A stretch of 33,431 bases of DNA, taken from Clostridia bacterium (GTDB lineage: Bacteria > Bacillota > Clostridia > Oscillospirales > CAG-272). The stretch covers positions 1 through 33,431 of the forward strand of contig JAFWAA010000022.1 of NCBI GenBank assembly GCA_017507905.1. The letters run 5' to 3'. The notes beneath the pieces are model-generated. The model worked only from the letters and a program-made list of their open reading frames with translations, made no database searches and was not told where the DNA came from. How positions within the stretch are numbered: position 1 is the stretch's first letter; each line of letters opens with the position of its first letter. This document shows positions 1 to 6,971 of the stretch, piece after piece. A program made the position numbers and the translations under genes.

Positions 1-1
1 C

Positions 2-1633
2 GACTTTGACGCTCCCTTCTCCTTCACCCCTGAGCATTTGGAGAAGATCGAGGCGGAGATGAAGAAGATCTGCAAGGAGCGCATCCGTTTGGAGCGCAGC
101 GAAAAGCCTCGCGCCGAGGCGATCGCCTACATGGAGAGCCTGAACGAGCCTTATAAGGTCGAGCTGATCCGGGATCTGCCCGAGGATGCGGTGATCTCCT
201 TCTACACCCAGGGCGAGTTTACCGACCTGTGCGCAGGCCCGCATGTGGATCATACCGGCAGGATCAAGCACAACGGCTTCAAGCTGACCAAGTCCTGCGG
301 CGCTTACTGGCGGGGCGATTCCAACCGCAAGATGCTGCAGCGTATTTACGGTATCGGCTGCCCCAGCAAGGAAGAACTGGATGTATATCTGGAAAAGCAG
401 GCGGAGGCTCTGAAGCGCGACCACAACAAGCTGGGTCGTGAGCTGGAGTTCTTCACCACTGTGGAGGAGATCGGCCAGGGTCTGCCCGTTCTGCTGCCCA
501 AGGGCGCAAGAGTGATCCAAAAGCTCCAACGCTGGGTGGAAGATGAAGAGCAGAAGCGTGGCTACCTGCTGACCAAGACCCCTCTGATGGCAAAGCGTGA
601 GTTCTATAAGATCTCGGGACACTGGGATCACTACCTGGACGGCATGTTCATTCTGGGTGACCCTTATGACGAGACCAAGGAGTGCTTTGCGCTCCGCCCC
701 ATGACCTGTCCCTTCCAGTATCAGGTCTTCCTCAACAAGAAGCGCTCCTACCGCGATCTGCCCATGCGTCTTGGCGAGACCTCCACGCTCTTCCGCAACG
801 AGGATTCGGGCGAGATGCACGGTCTTATCCGCGTGCGTCAGTTCACCATTTCCGAGGGACACCTCATTCTTCGTCCCGAGCAGCTGGCCGAGGAATTCAA
901 GGGCTGCCTGGATCTGGCCATGTATATGCTGGATACGCTTGGATTGAAGGAGGATTGCTCCTTCCGCTTCTCCCAGTGGGATCCCAAGAGAACCGACAAG
1001 TACGAGGGCACACCCGAGCAGTGGGATGAGGCACAGCGCATCATGAAGGAGCTTCTCGACGAGAACAACATCAACTACACGATCGGCATCGACGAGGCGG
1101 CCTTCTATGGACCGAAGCTTGACATTCAGATCAAGAACGTCTTTGGCAAGGAGGATACGCTGGTTACGATCCAAATCGACATGCTGCTGGCCAAGAAGTT
1201 TGGCATGGAGTACGTGGATTCGGGCAACCAGCTCGTCACGCCGTATATCATTCACCGCACGTCCATGGGCTGCTACGAGCGCACGCTTGCGCTCCTGATC
1301 GAGAAGTATGCCGGCGCATTCCCGCTCTGGCTCGCTCCCGAGCAGGTTCGCGTTCTGCCCATTGGCGACGAGCATATCGAGTATGCCAAGAGCGTTACGG
1401 AGCGTCTTTCTGCCGCAGGCCTGCGCGCAGAGCTTGACGATTCCTCCAACACCATCGGCTACAAGATCCGTGCAACCCAGATGCAGAAGGTGCCCTATAT
1501 GCTGGTCATCGGTGGCAAGGAGATGGAGACGGGAACCGTCGCCGTCCGCAACCGCGCAGCAGAAACGGTCACCAAGAGCGTGGACGAGTTCCTCGCCGAC
1601 GCCCTGCTTGAGGTGGCAGAGAAGAGAAGATAA
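2..1633 (+). CDS. thrS: Threonyl-tRNA synthetase (5'-truncated by window edge)
   Basis: Charges tRNA-Thr in the cytoplasm. The reading frame is open from base 2, and the residues before the first possible start (DFDAPFSFTPEHLEKI) already match the family, so the gene begins outside the window and the TTG at 38 is not a real start. Visible parts are the end of the editing domain (DLCAGPH), the class II catalytic core with RPMTCP (zinc Cys), FRNEDSGEMHGLIRVRQFT (motif 2 region), the motif 3 region HRTSMGCYERTLALLIEKY, and the anticodon-binding domain starting at WLAPEQVRVLPI. The last of these runs to the stop without damage. The N-terminal TGS region and part of the editing domain are missing only because of the window edge. 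A strong intrinsic terminator follows the stop directly, so it is not co-transcribed with the acyl carrier protein gene. Any leader or T-box lies outside the window. Confidence 0.96.
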   Translation, partial: DFDAPFSFTPEHLEKIEAEMKKICKERIRLERSEKPRAEAIAYMESLNEPYKVELIRDLPEDAVISFYTQGEFTDLCAGPHVDHTGRIKHNGFKLTKSCGAYWRGDSNRKMLQRIYGIGCPSKEELDVYLEKQAEALKRDHNKLGRELEFFTTVEEIGQGLPVLLPKGARVIQKLQRWVEDEEQKRGYLLTKTPLMAKREFYKISGHWDHYLDGMFILGDPYDETKECFALRPMTCPFQYQVFLNKKRSYRDLPMRLGETSTLFRNEDSGEMHGLIRVRQFTISEGHLILRPEQLAEEFKGCLDLAMYMLDTLGLKEDCSFRFSQWDPKRTDKYEGTPEQWDEAQRIMKELLDENNINYTIGIDEAAFYGPKLDIQIKNVFGKEDTLVTIQIDMLLAKKFGMEYVDSGNQLVTPYIIHRTSMGCYERTLALLIEKYAGAFPLWLAPEQVRVLPIGDEHIEYAKSVTERLSAAGLRAELDDSSNTIGYKIRATQMQKVPYMLVIGGKEMETGTVAVRNRAAETVTKSVDEFLADALLEVAEKRR

Positions 1634-1640
1634 ACGTTTT

Positions 1641-1674
1641 GGGACCGCGGCGTTCGTCGCGGTCCCGTCTTTTT
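1641..1674 (+). terminator. Intrinsic terminator of thrS
   Basis: A perfect 9-bp GC-rich stem (GGGACCGCG at 1641-1649 with CGCGGTCCC at 1658-1666) and an 8-nt loop are followed by GTCTTTTTG. It lies 7 bases after the thrS stop. Confidence 0.9.
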
Positions 1675-1725
1675 GCCAAAAGGGCGGATCGCGTCGCTTT
1701 TTCTGCGGAAAAATCAAAATCGGCA

Positions 1726-1754
1726 TTGACAGAAAAAAGTTTAGACTGTATAAT
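1726..1754 (+). promoter_or_regulatory. Consensus sigma-A promoter for the acp-MBOAT cassette
   Basis: TTGACA at 1726-1731 and TATAAT at 1749-1754 are separated by exactly 17 bases. Both hexamers match consensus fully. The expected start of transcription is near 1761, about 38 bases before the acyl carrier protein ATG. Confidence 0.88.
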
Positions 1755-1798
1755 ATTAGATAGACGAAAAAACTCTTTCCGTTTTGGAGGACAGGACT

Positions 1799-2026
1799 AT
1801 GGAACAGCTTTTGGAAATATTGAAGCAGCTGCACCCCGACGTGGATTTTGCCCTTGAGGAGGATCTGATCGGGGACGGCATTCTTGATTCGCTTGACATC
1901 GTGACGCTGATCACCGAGATCAACTGCACCTTTGACGTCAGCATTCCCGCAGAGGAGATCATTCCCGAGAATTTTGCCTCGGCCGACGCGATCCTTGCCT
2001 TGATCGAACGCCTCGACGAGGAATGA
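1799..2026 (+). CDS. Acyl carrier protein, DltC-like
   Basis: A 75-aa carrier protein. The sequence DGILDSLDIV contains the conserved D-S-L where the 4'-phosphopantetheine arm attaches (Ser31). The rest has the acidic, helical composition and length of the ACP/DltC family. I chose ATG 1799 because GGAGG lies 8-9 bases upstream (1786-1790); an upstream in-frame start at 1784 has no ribosome binding site. Its position just before an MBOAT acyltransferase and an SGNH protein suggests it presents an activated acyl or aminoacyl group for export and O-acylation of an envelope polymer, as DltC does in teichoic acid D-alanylation. No adenylating ligase (DltA-like) lies next to it here, so the loaded group is unknown. 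It differs from the fatty-acid synthesis AcpP in context and in being very short on the N-terminal side. Confidence 0.85.
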   Translation: MEQLLEILKQLHPDVDFALEEDLIGDGILDSLDIVTLITEINCTFDVSIPAEEIIPENFASADAILALIERLDEE

Positions 2027-2039
2027 GAGCGGCGGGATT

Positions 2040-3632
2040 ATGAGCTTTACGTCCGCTTCCTTTCTCCTGTTTGCCGTTCTGACGCTTCTTCTGTATTACA
2101 CGCTTCCCAAGCGTTGGCAGTGGATCCTGCTTCTCGGCGCGAGCTACGTGTTCTATTTCTTCGCCGGGGCAGAGTATCTGCTCTTTATCCTCTTTACCAC
2201 GGCGGTGACCTATCTTTGCGGTCACCTTATGCAGAAGCGCGCGGATGCGGAGGACGCCTTTGTGGAAGCCAATCGGGAGACGCTGAGCAAGGCGGAGCGC
2301 AAGGAATTTCGTGCCGCCGAGAAGAAAAAGCGCTTTCGCATTCTTCTCATGGGGCTCCTTTTGGGCTTTGGCGTTCTGGCGGTGGTCAAGTACACCTCCT
2401 TCGTCCTGTCGGGCATATCCTCGATCGGACAGGCCTTCGGGGCGGCGCCTTTGCGCATTCCCGAGCTGCTTTTGCCGCTTGGCATTTCCTTTTATACCTT
2501 CCAATCCATGGGATACCTCATCGACGTTTACCGCAAGACGGCAAGGGCAGAGAAGAACCCCTTAAGGCTTGCGCTTTTCGTCTCCTATTTTCCCCAGCTG
2601 ATCCAAGGACCGATCAGCCGCTTTGGCGACCTCGCTCCGCAGCTCTTTTCGGAGCATCGCTTTGACGGCTTCCGCTTCCGCGCGGGACTTGGACGCGTGG
2701 CGTGGGGCTACTTCAAAAAGCTGATCGTGGCCGACACCGCCATGATCGCGGTCAAGGCTCTCGTGGAGAACAAGGACGGCGGCTTTACGGGCGTTTACGT
2801 CCTTCTTCTGATCCTGTTGTATTCGGCGCAGATCTACGGCGATTTTACGGGAGGGATCGATATTACGATCGGCTTTTCCGAGCTGCTGGGGATCCGCCTG
2901 GCGGAGAACTTTGACCGCCCGTTTTCCTCCCGATCCACCAAGGAATACTGGCGCCGCTGGCACATCACCATGGGCACGTGGTTTACCGATTACGTCTTCT
3001 ATCCGCTCTCGGTCACAAAGAGCATGCAACGCTTTTCCAAGTGGTCGCGTGAAAAACTCGGCACGGCCGTGGGCAAGCGTCTGCCCGTTTATTTTGCCAC
3101 GGTCACGACCTGGTTCCTCACGGGACTTTGGCACGGAGCGGGCTGGAACTTTATCGTCTGGGGACTGCTCAACTGCCTGGTGATCCTGGTCTCGCAGGAG
3201 CTGCAGCCGCTTTACGATCGCTTCAACCGTCACTTTCCGCGTCTTACGGCAAGCCGCGCGTGGGGAGCGTGGCAGGCGCTGCGCACCTTTTTGCTCATGG
3301 GGCTGATCCGCAGCCTGGATTGCTACCGCAACGTGCCCACCACCTTCCGGATGTGGGCAAGCATGCTGACCGATTGGAATATCGGGGAGCTGTTTTTGGG
3401 AGGCTTGACCTCCTTCGGGCTTTCCGTATCCGACTGGTGCGTGCTGCTCGGCGGCATCCTCCTTCTGGCACTCGGCTCGCGTCTTGGCAAGAAGCGCCCC
3501 GTGCGCGAGTGGCTTGCCGAGCGGCCGATCCTGCTTTGCGCCGCCCTTTGCCTTTTGGCCGTTGCGATCCTGCTGTTCGGCGCGTACGGCATCGGCTACG
3601 ATGCATCGCAATTCATCTACAACCAATTCTGA
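2040..3632 (+). CDS. MBOAT family O-acyltransferase (DltB/AlgI-like)
   Basis: A 530-aa polytopic membrane protein of the membrane-bound O-acyltransferase family. The catalytic His is His365 in the sequence TGLWHGAGWNFIVWG, and the upstream conserved block TKEYWRRWHITMGTWFTDYVFYPL (read as residues around 300-325) is present. Hydrophobic segments occur throughout, with a charged, lysine-rich cytoplasmic stretch near residues 62-100. Family members move an acyl group across or onto extracellular polymers (alginate AlgI, teichoic acid DltB, cellulose acetylation). The ATG at 2040 lies 13 bases after the acyl carrier protein stop, so the two are an operon. Together with the downstream SGNH protein this looks like a two-component membrane acylation machine. 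Which polymer is modified cannot be read from the sequence. No sign of truncation. Confidence 0.93.
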   Translation: MSFTSASFLLFAVLTLLLYYTLPKRWQWILLLGASYVFYFFAGAEYLLFILFTTAVTYLCGHLMQKRADAEDAFVEANRETLSKAERKEFRAAEKKKRFRILLMGLLLGFGVLAVVKYTSFVLSGISSIGQAFGAAPLRIPELLLPLGISFYTFQSMGYLIDVYRKTARAEKNPLRLALFVSYFPQLIQGPISRFGDLAPQLFSEHRFDGFRFRAGLGRVAWGYFKKLIVADTAMIAVKALVENKDGGFTGVYVLLLILLYSAQIYGDFTGGIDITIGFSELLGIRLAENFDRPFSSRSTKEYWRRWHITMGTWFTDYVFYPLSVTKSMQRFSKWSREKLGTAVGKRLPVYFATVTTWFLTGLWHGAGWNFIVWGLLNCLVILVSQELQPLYDRFNRHFPRLTASRAWGAWQALRTFLLMGLIRSLDCYRNVPTTFRMWASMLTDWNIGELFLGGLTSFGLSVSDWCVLLGGILLLALGSRLGKKRPVREWLAERPILLCAALCLLAVAILLFGAYGIGYDASQFIYNQF

Positions 3633-3650
3633 CACCCGGAAAGGGAAATT

Positions 3651-4679
3651 ATGAAAAAGAAGATTCTTTGTTGCGCGGCATTGCTCCTCGCCACAGTCCT
3701 TTTGCTTGGCTTTTTGCAGCTTCTGCTCATGCCGAAGTACATGGCCGACAAGCAGGAGGGCGCGCTGGTCGGGGAATACTACCGCGAAACGACTGCGCAC
3801 GATCTGCTCTTCATTGGAGATTGCGAGGTCTACGAATGCTTCACGCCTCCCACGCTTTGGGAGGAATACGGCGTCACCTCCTACATCCGCGGAAGCGCAC
3901 AGCAGCTCCCCTGGCAGTCCTACTATCTGCTTGAGGAGATGCTCAAGCGGGAGACCCCGAAGGCGGTGGTCTTTAACGTCTACGCCCTGAAATACGGCAC
4001 GCCGCAGAACGAGGCCTATAACCGCATGACGCTGGACGGAATGCAGCTGTCGCGGGAAAAGCTTTCGGCGATCCGCGCCTCCATGACCGAGGGGGAGAGC
4101 CTGCTCTCCTATCTGCTTCCGCTCCTGCGCTTTCACAGCCGCTGGGACGAGCTTTCCGCAGAGGATTGGCAATACCTGTTCCATCGGGACACGGTCTCCC
4201 ACAACGGCTATCTGATGCAAACGGGGATCCTGCCCAAGACCTCGGACCGCGAGGGCGTTCCGCTTGCGGATTACACGCTTCCCGCAACGGCGATGTTCTA
4301 TCTGGAGCAGATGCGTTTGCTCTGCGAGGAAAAGGGCGTTGCGCTGATCCTCGTCAAGGCGCCCACCAACAGCTGGCGCTATTATTGGTATGACGAATGG
4401 GATGCGCAGATCGCGGATTACGCCGAGGCGAATAGGCTTTCCTATTACAACTTTATTGGTCTTGACGGAGAGATCGGTCTTGACTGGAGCACCGACACCT
4501 ATGACGGCGGTGCGCATCTGAACGTATACGGCGCGGAAAAGCTGACCTCCTATTTTGGCGAGATCCTTTGCCGTGAGCTTGGCCTTACGGGGCACAGAGA
4601 GAATGCGGAGATCGCGGCCGTCTGGGAGGAGAAGCTCGACGCCTACAAGCAAGAAAGAGAGAAGGGGAATACACCGTGA
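3651..4679 (+). CDS. SGNH/DltD-like membrane-anchored protein of the acylation cassette
   Basis: 342 aa with an N-terminal signal anchor (residues about 4-27, very hydrophobic) and an extracellular domain. The sequence FIGDCEVYE near residue 55 sits where SGNH/DltD proteins have the G-x-S nucleophile motif, and DGGAHLNVYG near the C-terminus fits the D-x-x-H catalytic block. The nucleophile position carries Cys58 instead of Ser. DltD, AlgJ and AlgX proteins work with MBOAT transferases in transferring acyl groups to extracellular polymers, which fits the preceding gene. RBS AAAGGGAAATT lies just before ATG 3651. It overlaps the next gene by 4 bases (GTGA), indicating translational coupling. 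Whether Cys is the working nucleophile is not shown by sequence alone. Confidence 0.75.
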   Translation: MKKKILCCAALLLATVLLLGFLQLLLMPKYMADKQEGALVGEYYRETTAHDLLFIGDCEVYECFTPPTLWEEYGVTSYIRGSAQQLPWQSYYLLEEMLKRETPKAVVFNVYALKYGTPQNEAYNRMTLDGMQLSREKLSAIRASMTEGESLLSYLLPLLRFHSRWDELSAEDWQYLFHRDTVSHNGYLMQTGILPKTSDREGVPLADYTLPATAMFYLEQMRLLCEEKGVALILVKAPTNSWRYYWYDEWDAQIADYAEANRLSYYNFIGLDGEIGLDWSTDTYDGGAHLNVYGAEKLTSYFGEILCRELGLTGHRENAEIAAVWEEKLDAYKQEREKGNTP

Positions 4680-5155
4680 AACACATTCTTTGCCTTTTGT
4701 TATCCGTCCTCCTGGCGCTGTCGCTTTGCGCCTGCGTTGACCCTGCGACCGAAAAGGAGACCTACGCCGCGGCGATCGAGGGCGTTCGCATCGCCGTAGA
4801 CGATCCTGCAGAGCCCGTGCTTTCGGCACTTGGCGAGTGGAGCAGCTACGACGAGTCTCCCTCCTGTGCCTTTGAGGGGCTGGATAAGATCTACGGCTAC
4901 GGAAGCTTCGAGATCCAGACCTATACCGAGGGCGGAAAGGACTATATCCGCGCGATCTATCTGATCGACGACGGATGCCGCACCCAAAGGGACATCGCCA
5001 TCGGAGATACGGCCGAGGCGGTAAAGGAGGCCTACGGCGCGCCCACCCACGAGAGTGCGAGCAGCCTGCAATACGCGGGCGAGGGCATGACGCTCACCTT
5101 CCTGCTTCGCGATGGGATCGTGACCAACATTCAATACCTCAAGGACGTGGCATAA
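4676..5155 (+). CDS. Small lipoprotein of unknown function
   Basis: 159 aa starting at GTG 4676, which overlaps the previous stop codon (GTGA) and has a GAGAAGGGG ribosome binding site. The N-terminus is a typical lipoprotein signal: basic start, hydrophobic stretch, lipobox L-C-A-C with Cys20 as lipid attachment site. The mature part is acidic. Its C-terminal half (IGDTAEAVKEAYGAP, then LTFLLRDGIVTNIQYL) resembles the strand-helix pattern of small extracellular BLIP/SmpA-like domains, but I do not recognise a named family with certainty. It is the last gene of the acylation cassette, directly before a strong terminator. A role in the acylation system at the outer face of the membrane is an inference from position only. 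Confidence 0.72.
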   Translation: MKHILCLLLSVLLALSLCACVDPATEKETYAAAIEGVRIAVDDPAEPVLSALGEWSSYDESPSCAFEGLDKIYGYGSFEIQTYTEGGKDYIRAIYLIDDGCRTQRDIAIGDTAEAVKEAYGAPTHESASSLQYAGEGMTLTFLLRDGIVTNIQYLKDVA

Positions 5156-5160
5156 TGCAA

Positions 5161-5198
5161 GCGCTCTCCCGATGGGCATCGGGAGAGCGCTCTTTTTT
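5161..5198 (+). terminator. Intrinsic terminator of the acylation cassette
   Basis: A perfect 13-bp stem (GCGCTCTCCCGAT at 5161-5173 with ATCGGGAGAGCGC at 5178-5190) with a 4-nt loop is followed by TCTTTTTTCT. Confidence 0.95.
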
Positions 5199-5264
5199 CT
5201 TTCCTGCGGACAACGTATATTTCCATTCTCCCCCGAATAGAAAGGTAAAAAGGGGGGTGAGGGG

Positions 5265-5855
5265 ATGCAGACCGAGCAAAAAACGCTTCGTCTGAGCGTG
5301 CGGGAGGGCTATCAGGTGCTTTTGCGGGCCGAGGCAGAGCTGCTTCTGCCGATCGGCAAGGAGCGGATGCGCGCCTTCTATCTTGCGCTCGGCGAGACCT
5401 GTATGCGCTGGGCGGAGGAGATCGAGGGGGAGCGGCTGCGCCGTGCCTATGCGGAGCTTGGCACTCTGCGCGAGCGCTCCGGCTTTCGCCCGGGGCTTTA
5501 TCGCTTGCGGATGCGGATCCCGTGGGAGGAGGAAGGGCTTATGGCCATGCTTTGCGAGTCCGAGCTGTACGGCGAGAGCCTTTCGCGGCGTGCGGGCTTG
5601 CATCGGACGGTGCAGATCTGGGACGTGGGGGAGGAGCTGATCCTTCCGCCGCGGCAGGCGCTTTCCCGTCTTGCCCCGTGGATGCACAAGCGAATGCTCC
5701 CCTTTCACCCCGACGGCTTCTATCCGCAGGAAAACGGCTTGCTCCTTTTCCGCAATCCCTCGCACGGGGGCGATTTTCTCGAAAAACGGATCGCTCGCCC
5801 CGAGGGAGAAGGGGGAAGGGCGGACGGACGGGAGAGCCTGCCGAAGTGTGAATAA
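5265..5855 (+). CDS. Hypothetical protein, 196 aa
   Basis: I do not recognise this protein. It is preceded by a purine-rich ribosome binding site (GGGGGTGAGGGG) just before ATG 5265. It is rich in Arg, Glu and Leu, has no signal peptide, no clear membrane segment and no cysteine-based metal motif, so it is probably cytoplasmic. A short conserved-looking block near residues 145-165 (WMHKRMLPFHPDGFYP, then GLLLFRNP) would be a useful search seed. The C-terminal 25 residues are highly charged and glycine-rich and may be disordered. It stands alone between a terminator and the promoter of the HAD gene. No obvious sigma-A promoter is seen in the 65 bases upstream. The long antisense frame over the same region is a codon-bias shadow. 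Confidence 0.65.
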   Translation: MQTEQKTLRLSVREGYQVLLRAEAELLLPIGKERMRAFYLALGETCMRWAEEIEGERLRRAYAELGTLRERSGFRPGLYRLRMRIPWEEEGLMAMLCESELYGESLSRRAGLHRTVQIWDVGEELILPPRQALSRLAPWMHKRMLPFHPDGFYPQENGLLLFRNPSHGGDFLEKRIARPEGEGGRADGRESLPKCE

Positions 5856-5879
5856 ATTGTAAATTCCAAAATCCCTTGC

Positions 5880-5908
5880 TTGACAGCCCCTCGGCGCGCC
5901 GATATAAT
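5880..5908 (+). promoter_or_regulatory. Consensus sigma-A promoter for the HAD phosphatase gene
   Basis: TTGACA at 5880-5885 and TATAAT at 5903-5908 have a 17-base spacer. The downstream leader to the start codon is about 55 bases. Confidence 0.87.
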
Positions 5909-5970
5909 AAAGGCAACGAGCACGCAGGGGCGGACGGTGAGCGCCTTGCCCTGCAGAAAGGATGGCCGCT

Positions 5971-6735
5971 GTGATCAAGCTGATCGTTTCGGATTTTGAC
6001 GGAACCGTTTTGCCCTACGGACAGAAGGCCGTCTCTGCCGCGTGGAGGAGCGCCGCTTCATCCGCCATGGAGGAGGGCGTTCTTTTTGCGATCTCCTCGG
6101 GAAGGACCTACGGCGAGCTGGTCTCCTTTCTGCCCGAGCTTCGCGACTCGGCCTATTTTATCTGCTGTGACGGTGTGTATACCGTCTTCCGTGACCGTAT
6201 TCTCTACGCCAGACAGATCCCGTTTCCCGAGCTTGAGCGTCTGTTGAAGCAGGAGCCCTCCTTTGTCGGTTGCGTCCTGCACGGTGCGTTTGCCAATTAC
6301 GCCGTGGGGCGCGTGCCCGAGGCGGTGCTTTCGCATTTTGCGGCAAAGCCGATCACCAATCTGCATCTGATCCGCGAGCCGATCTTTAAGGTCACCTCCT
6401 TTGGCGGTGCCGAGACGTTCGCGCTCCCCGTCGGGATCCGTATGCATTGGGACGGCGGCCGCGAGGCGATGGCACAGTACGTCAGCCGCTTTGCCAACAA
6501 GGGAACGGCCCTCTCCGACCTGCAGATGCGCCTTCCCGTCACCCGCCTGCAAACGGCCTGCGTGGGGGATAGCGGAAACGACGTTGCCATGATGCGCAAC
6601 GCGGTCATTTCGGTCTGTGTGGGCAATCGCTCGGAGGAGCTTGCCGCAGTCTGCAACGTGCCTCTGCGCTCCGCAGAGGAGTCGCTTGAGCTGATCCGAA
6701 GGGTCAATGAGATCCTCCGTGCCGAACAGGAATAA
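5971..6735 (+). CDS. Cof-type HAD-superfamily phosphatase
   Basis: A cytoplasmic haloacid dehalogenase-like hydrolase, about 254 aa, the usual size of the Cof/YbiV subfamily that dephosphorylates small phosphorylated metabolites. The nucleophile motif DFDGT follows the start closely, ISSGRTYGEL is motif II, NKGTAL supplies the motif III Lys, and GDSGNDVAMM is motif IV with the magnesium-binding aspartates. GTG 5971 is preferred as start because AGAAAGG (5955-5961) lies 9 bases upstream; ATG 5962 would add three residues but directly abuts that ribosome binding site. Substrate cannot be deduced. It sits between its own promoter and a terminator, so it is a single-gene unit. It is just upstream of the microcompartment locus but shows no sign of sharing its regulation. 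Confidence 0.9.
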   Translation: MIKLIVSDFDGTVLPYGQKAVSAAWRSAASSAMEEGVLFAISSGRTYGELVSFLPELRDSAYFICCDGVYTVFRDRILYARQIPFPELERLLKQEPSFVGCVLHGAFANYAVGRVPEAVLSHFAAKPITNLHLIREPIFKVTSFGGAETFALPVGIRMHWDGGREAMAQYVSRFANKGTALSDLQMRLPVTRLQTACVGDSGNDVAMMRNAVISVCVGNRSEELAAVCNVPLRSAEESLELIRRVNEILRAEQE

Positions 6736-6745
6736 TCCCATTGGT

Positions 6746-6777
6746 GTCTGCCGCTTTGCGCGGCAGACGCTTTTTTT
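6746..6777 (+). terminator. Intrinsic terminator after the HAD gene
   Basis: A 9-bp stem (GTCTGCCGC at 6746-6754 with GCGGCAGAC at 6760-6768) and a 5-nt loop are followed by GC and seven T. It insulates the microcompartment promoter region from upstream transcription. Confidence 0.93.
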
Positions 6778-6790
6778 GTGCAAAATGCGG

Positions 6791-6887
6791 AAAACCCACA
6801 AAACAGGCGGATTTTGCGTCGAAAACAACACAAAACCACATTTCCTTGGGAAAAATATTGAAATAATCCCAAAAAAGTTTGTGGTTT
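6791..6887. promoter_or_regulatory. Candidate operator cluster upstream of the diol dehydratase
   Basis: The A-rich stretch before the promoter holds repeated AAACCACAAA-like words: AAACCCACAAA at 6792-6802, AAACCACATT at 6833-6842 and an exact inverted copy, TTTGTGGTTT, at 6878-6887, which ends 3 bases before the -35 box. Exact direct copies of AAACCACAAA also occur before the second promoter of the locus (11201-11210 and 11233-11242). A DeoR-family regulator is encoded within the locus, so these are candidate binding sites. The pairing of regulator and site is inferred. Confidence 0.6.
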
Positions 6888-6890
6888 CTA

Positions 6891-6919
6891 TTGACAAAAG
6901 GGAAGGAATGTTGTATAAT
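6891..6919 (+). promoter_or_regulatory. Consensus promoter P1 of the microcompartment locus
   Basis: TTGACA at 6891-6896 and TATAAT at 6914-6919 are separated by 17 bases. Transcription would begin near 6926, which rules out the upstream in-frame start codons of the dehydratase frame. Confidence 0.92.
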
Positions 6920-6971
6920 CAATACAGATGCTGCACAAGTCTGCGGCAAATTCAAAAAGGATGTGATAACC

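Noticed and set aside
2562..4829. A 755-codon open frame on the minus strand across the MBOAT and SGNH genes
   Set aside because: It is antisense to well-supported coding sequence, has Arg/Gln-rich low-complexity translation and no recognised motif. It results from codon bias in GC-rich DNA.
5211..5245. Sporulation-type promoter before the hypothetical gene (GTATA then GAATAGAAA)
   Set aside because: The -10 part does not fit sigma-F/G or sigma-E consensus well enough.
6879..6971. Upstream in-frame starts for the glycyl radical enzyme
   Set aside because: They overlap the -35/-10 boxes at 6891-6919, so they would not be in the transcript.
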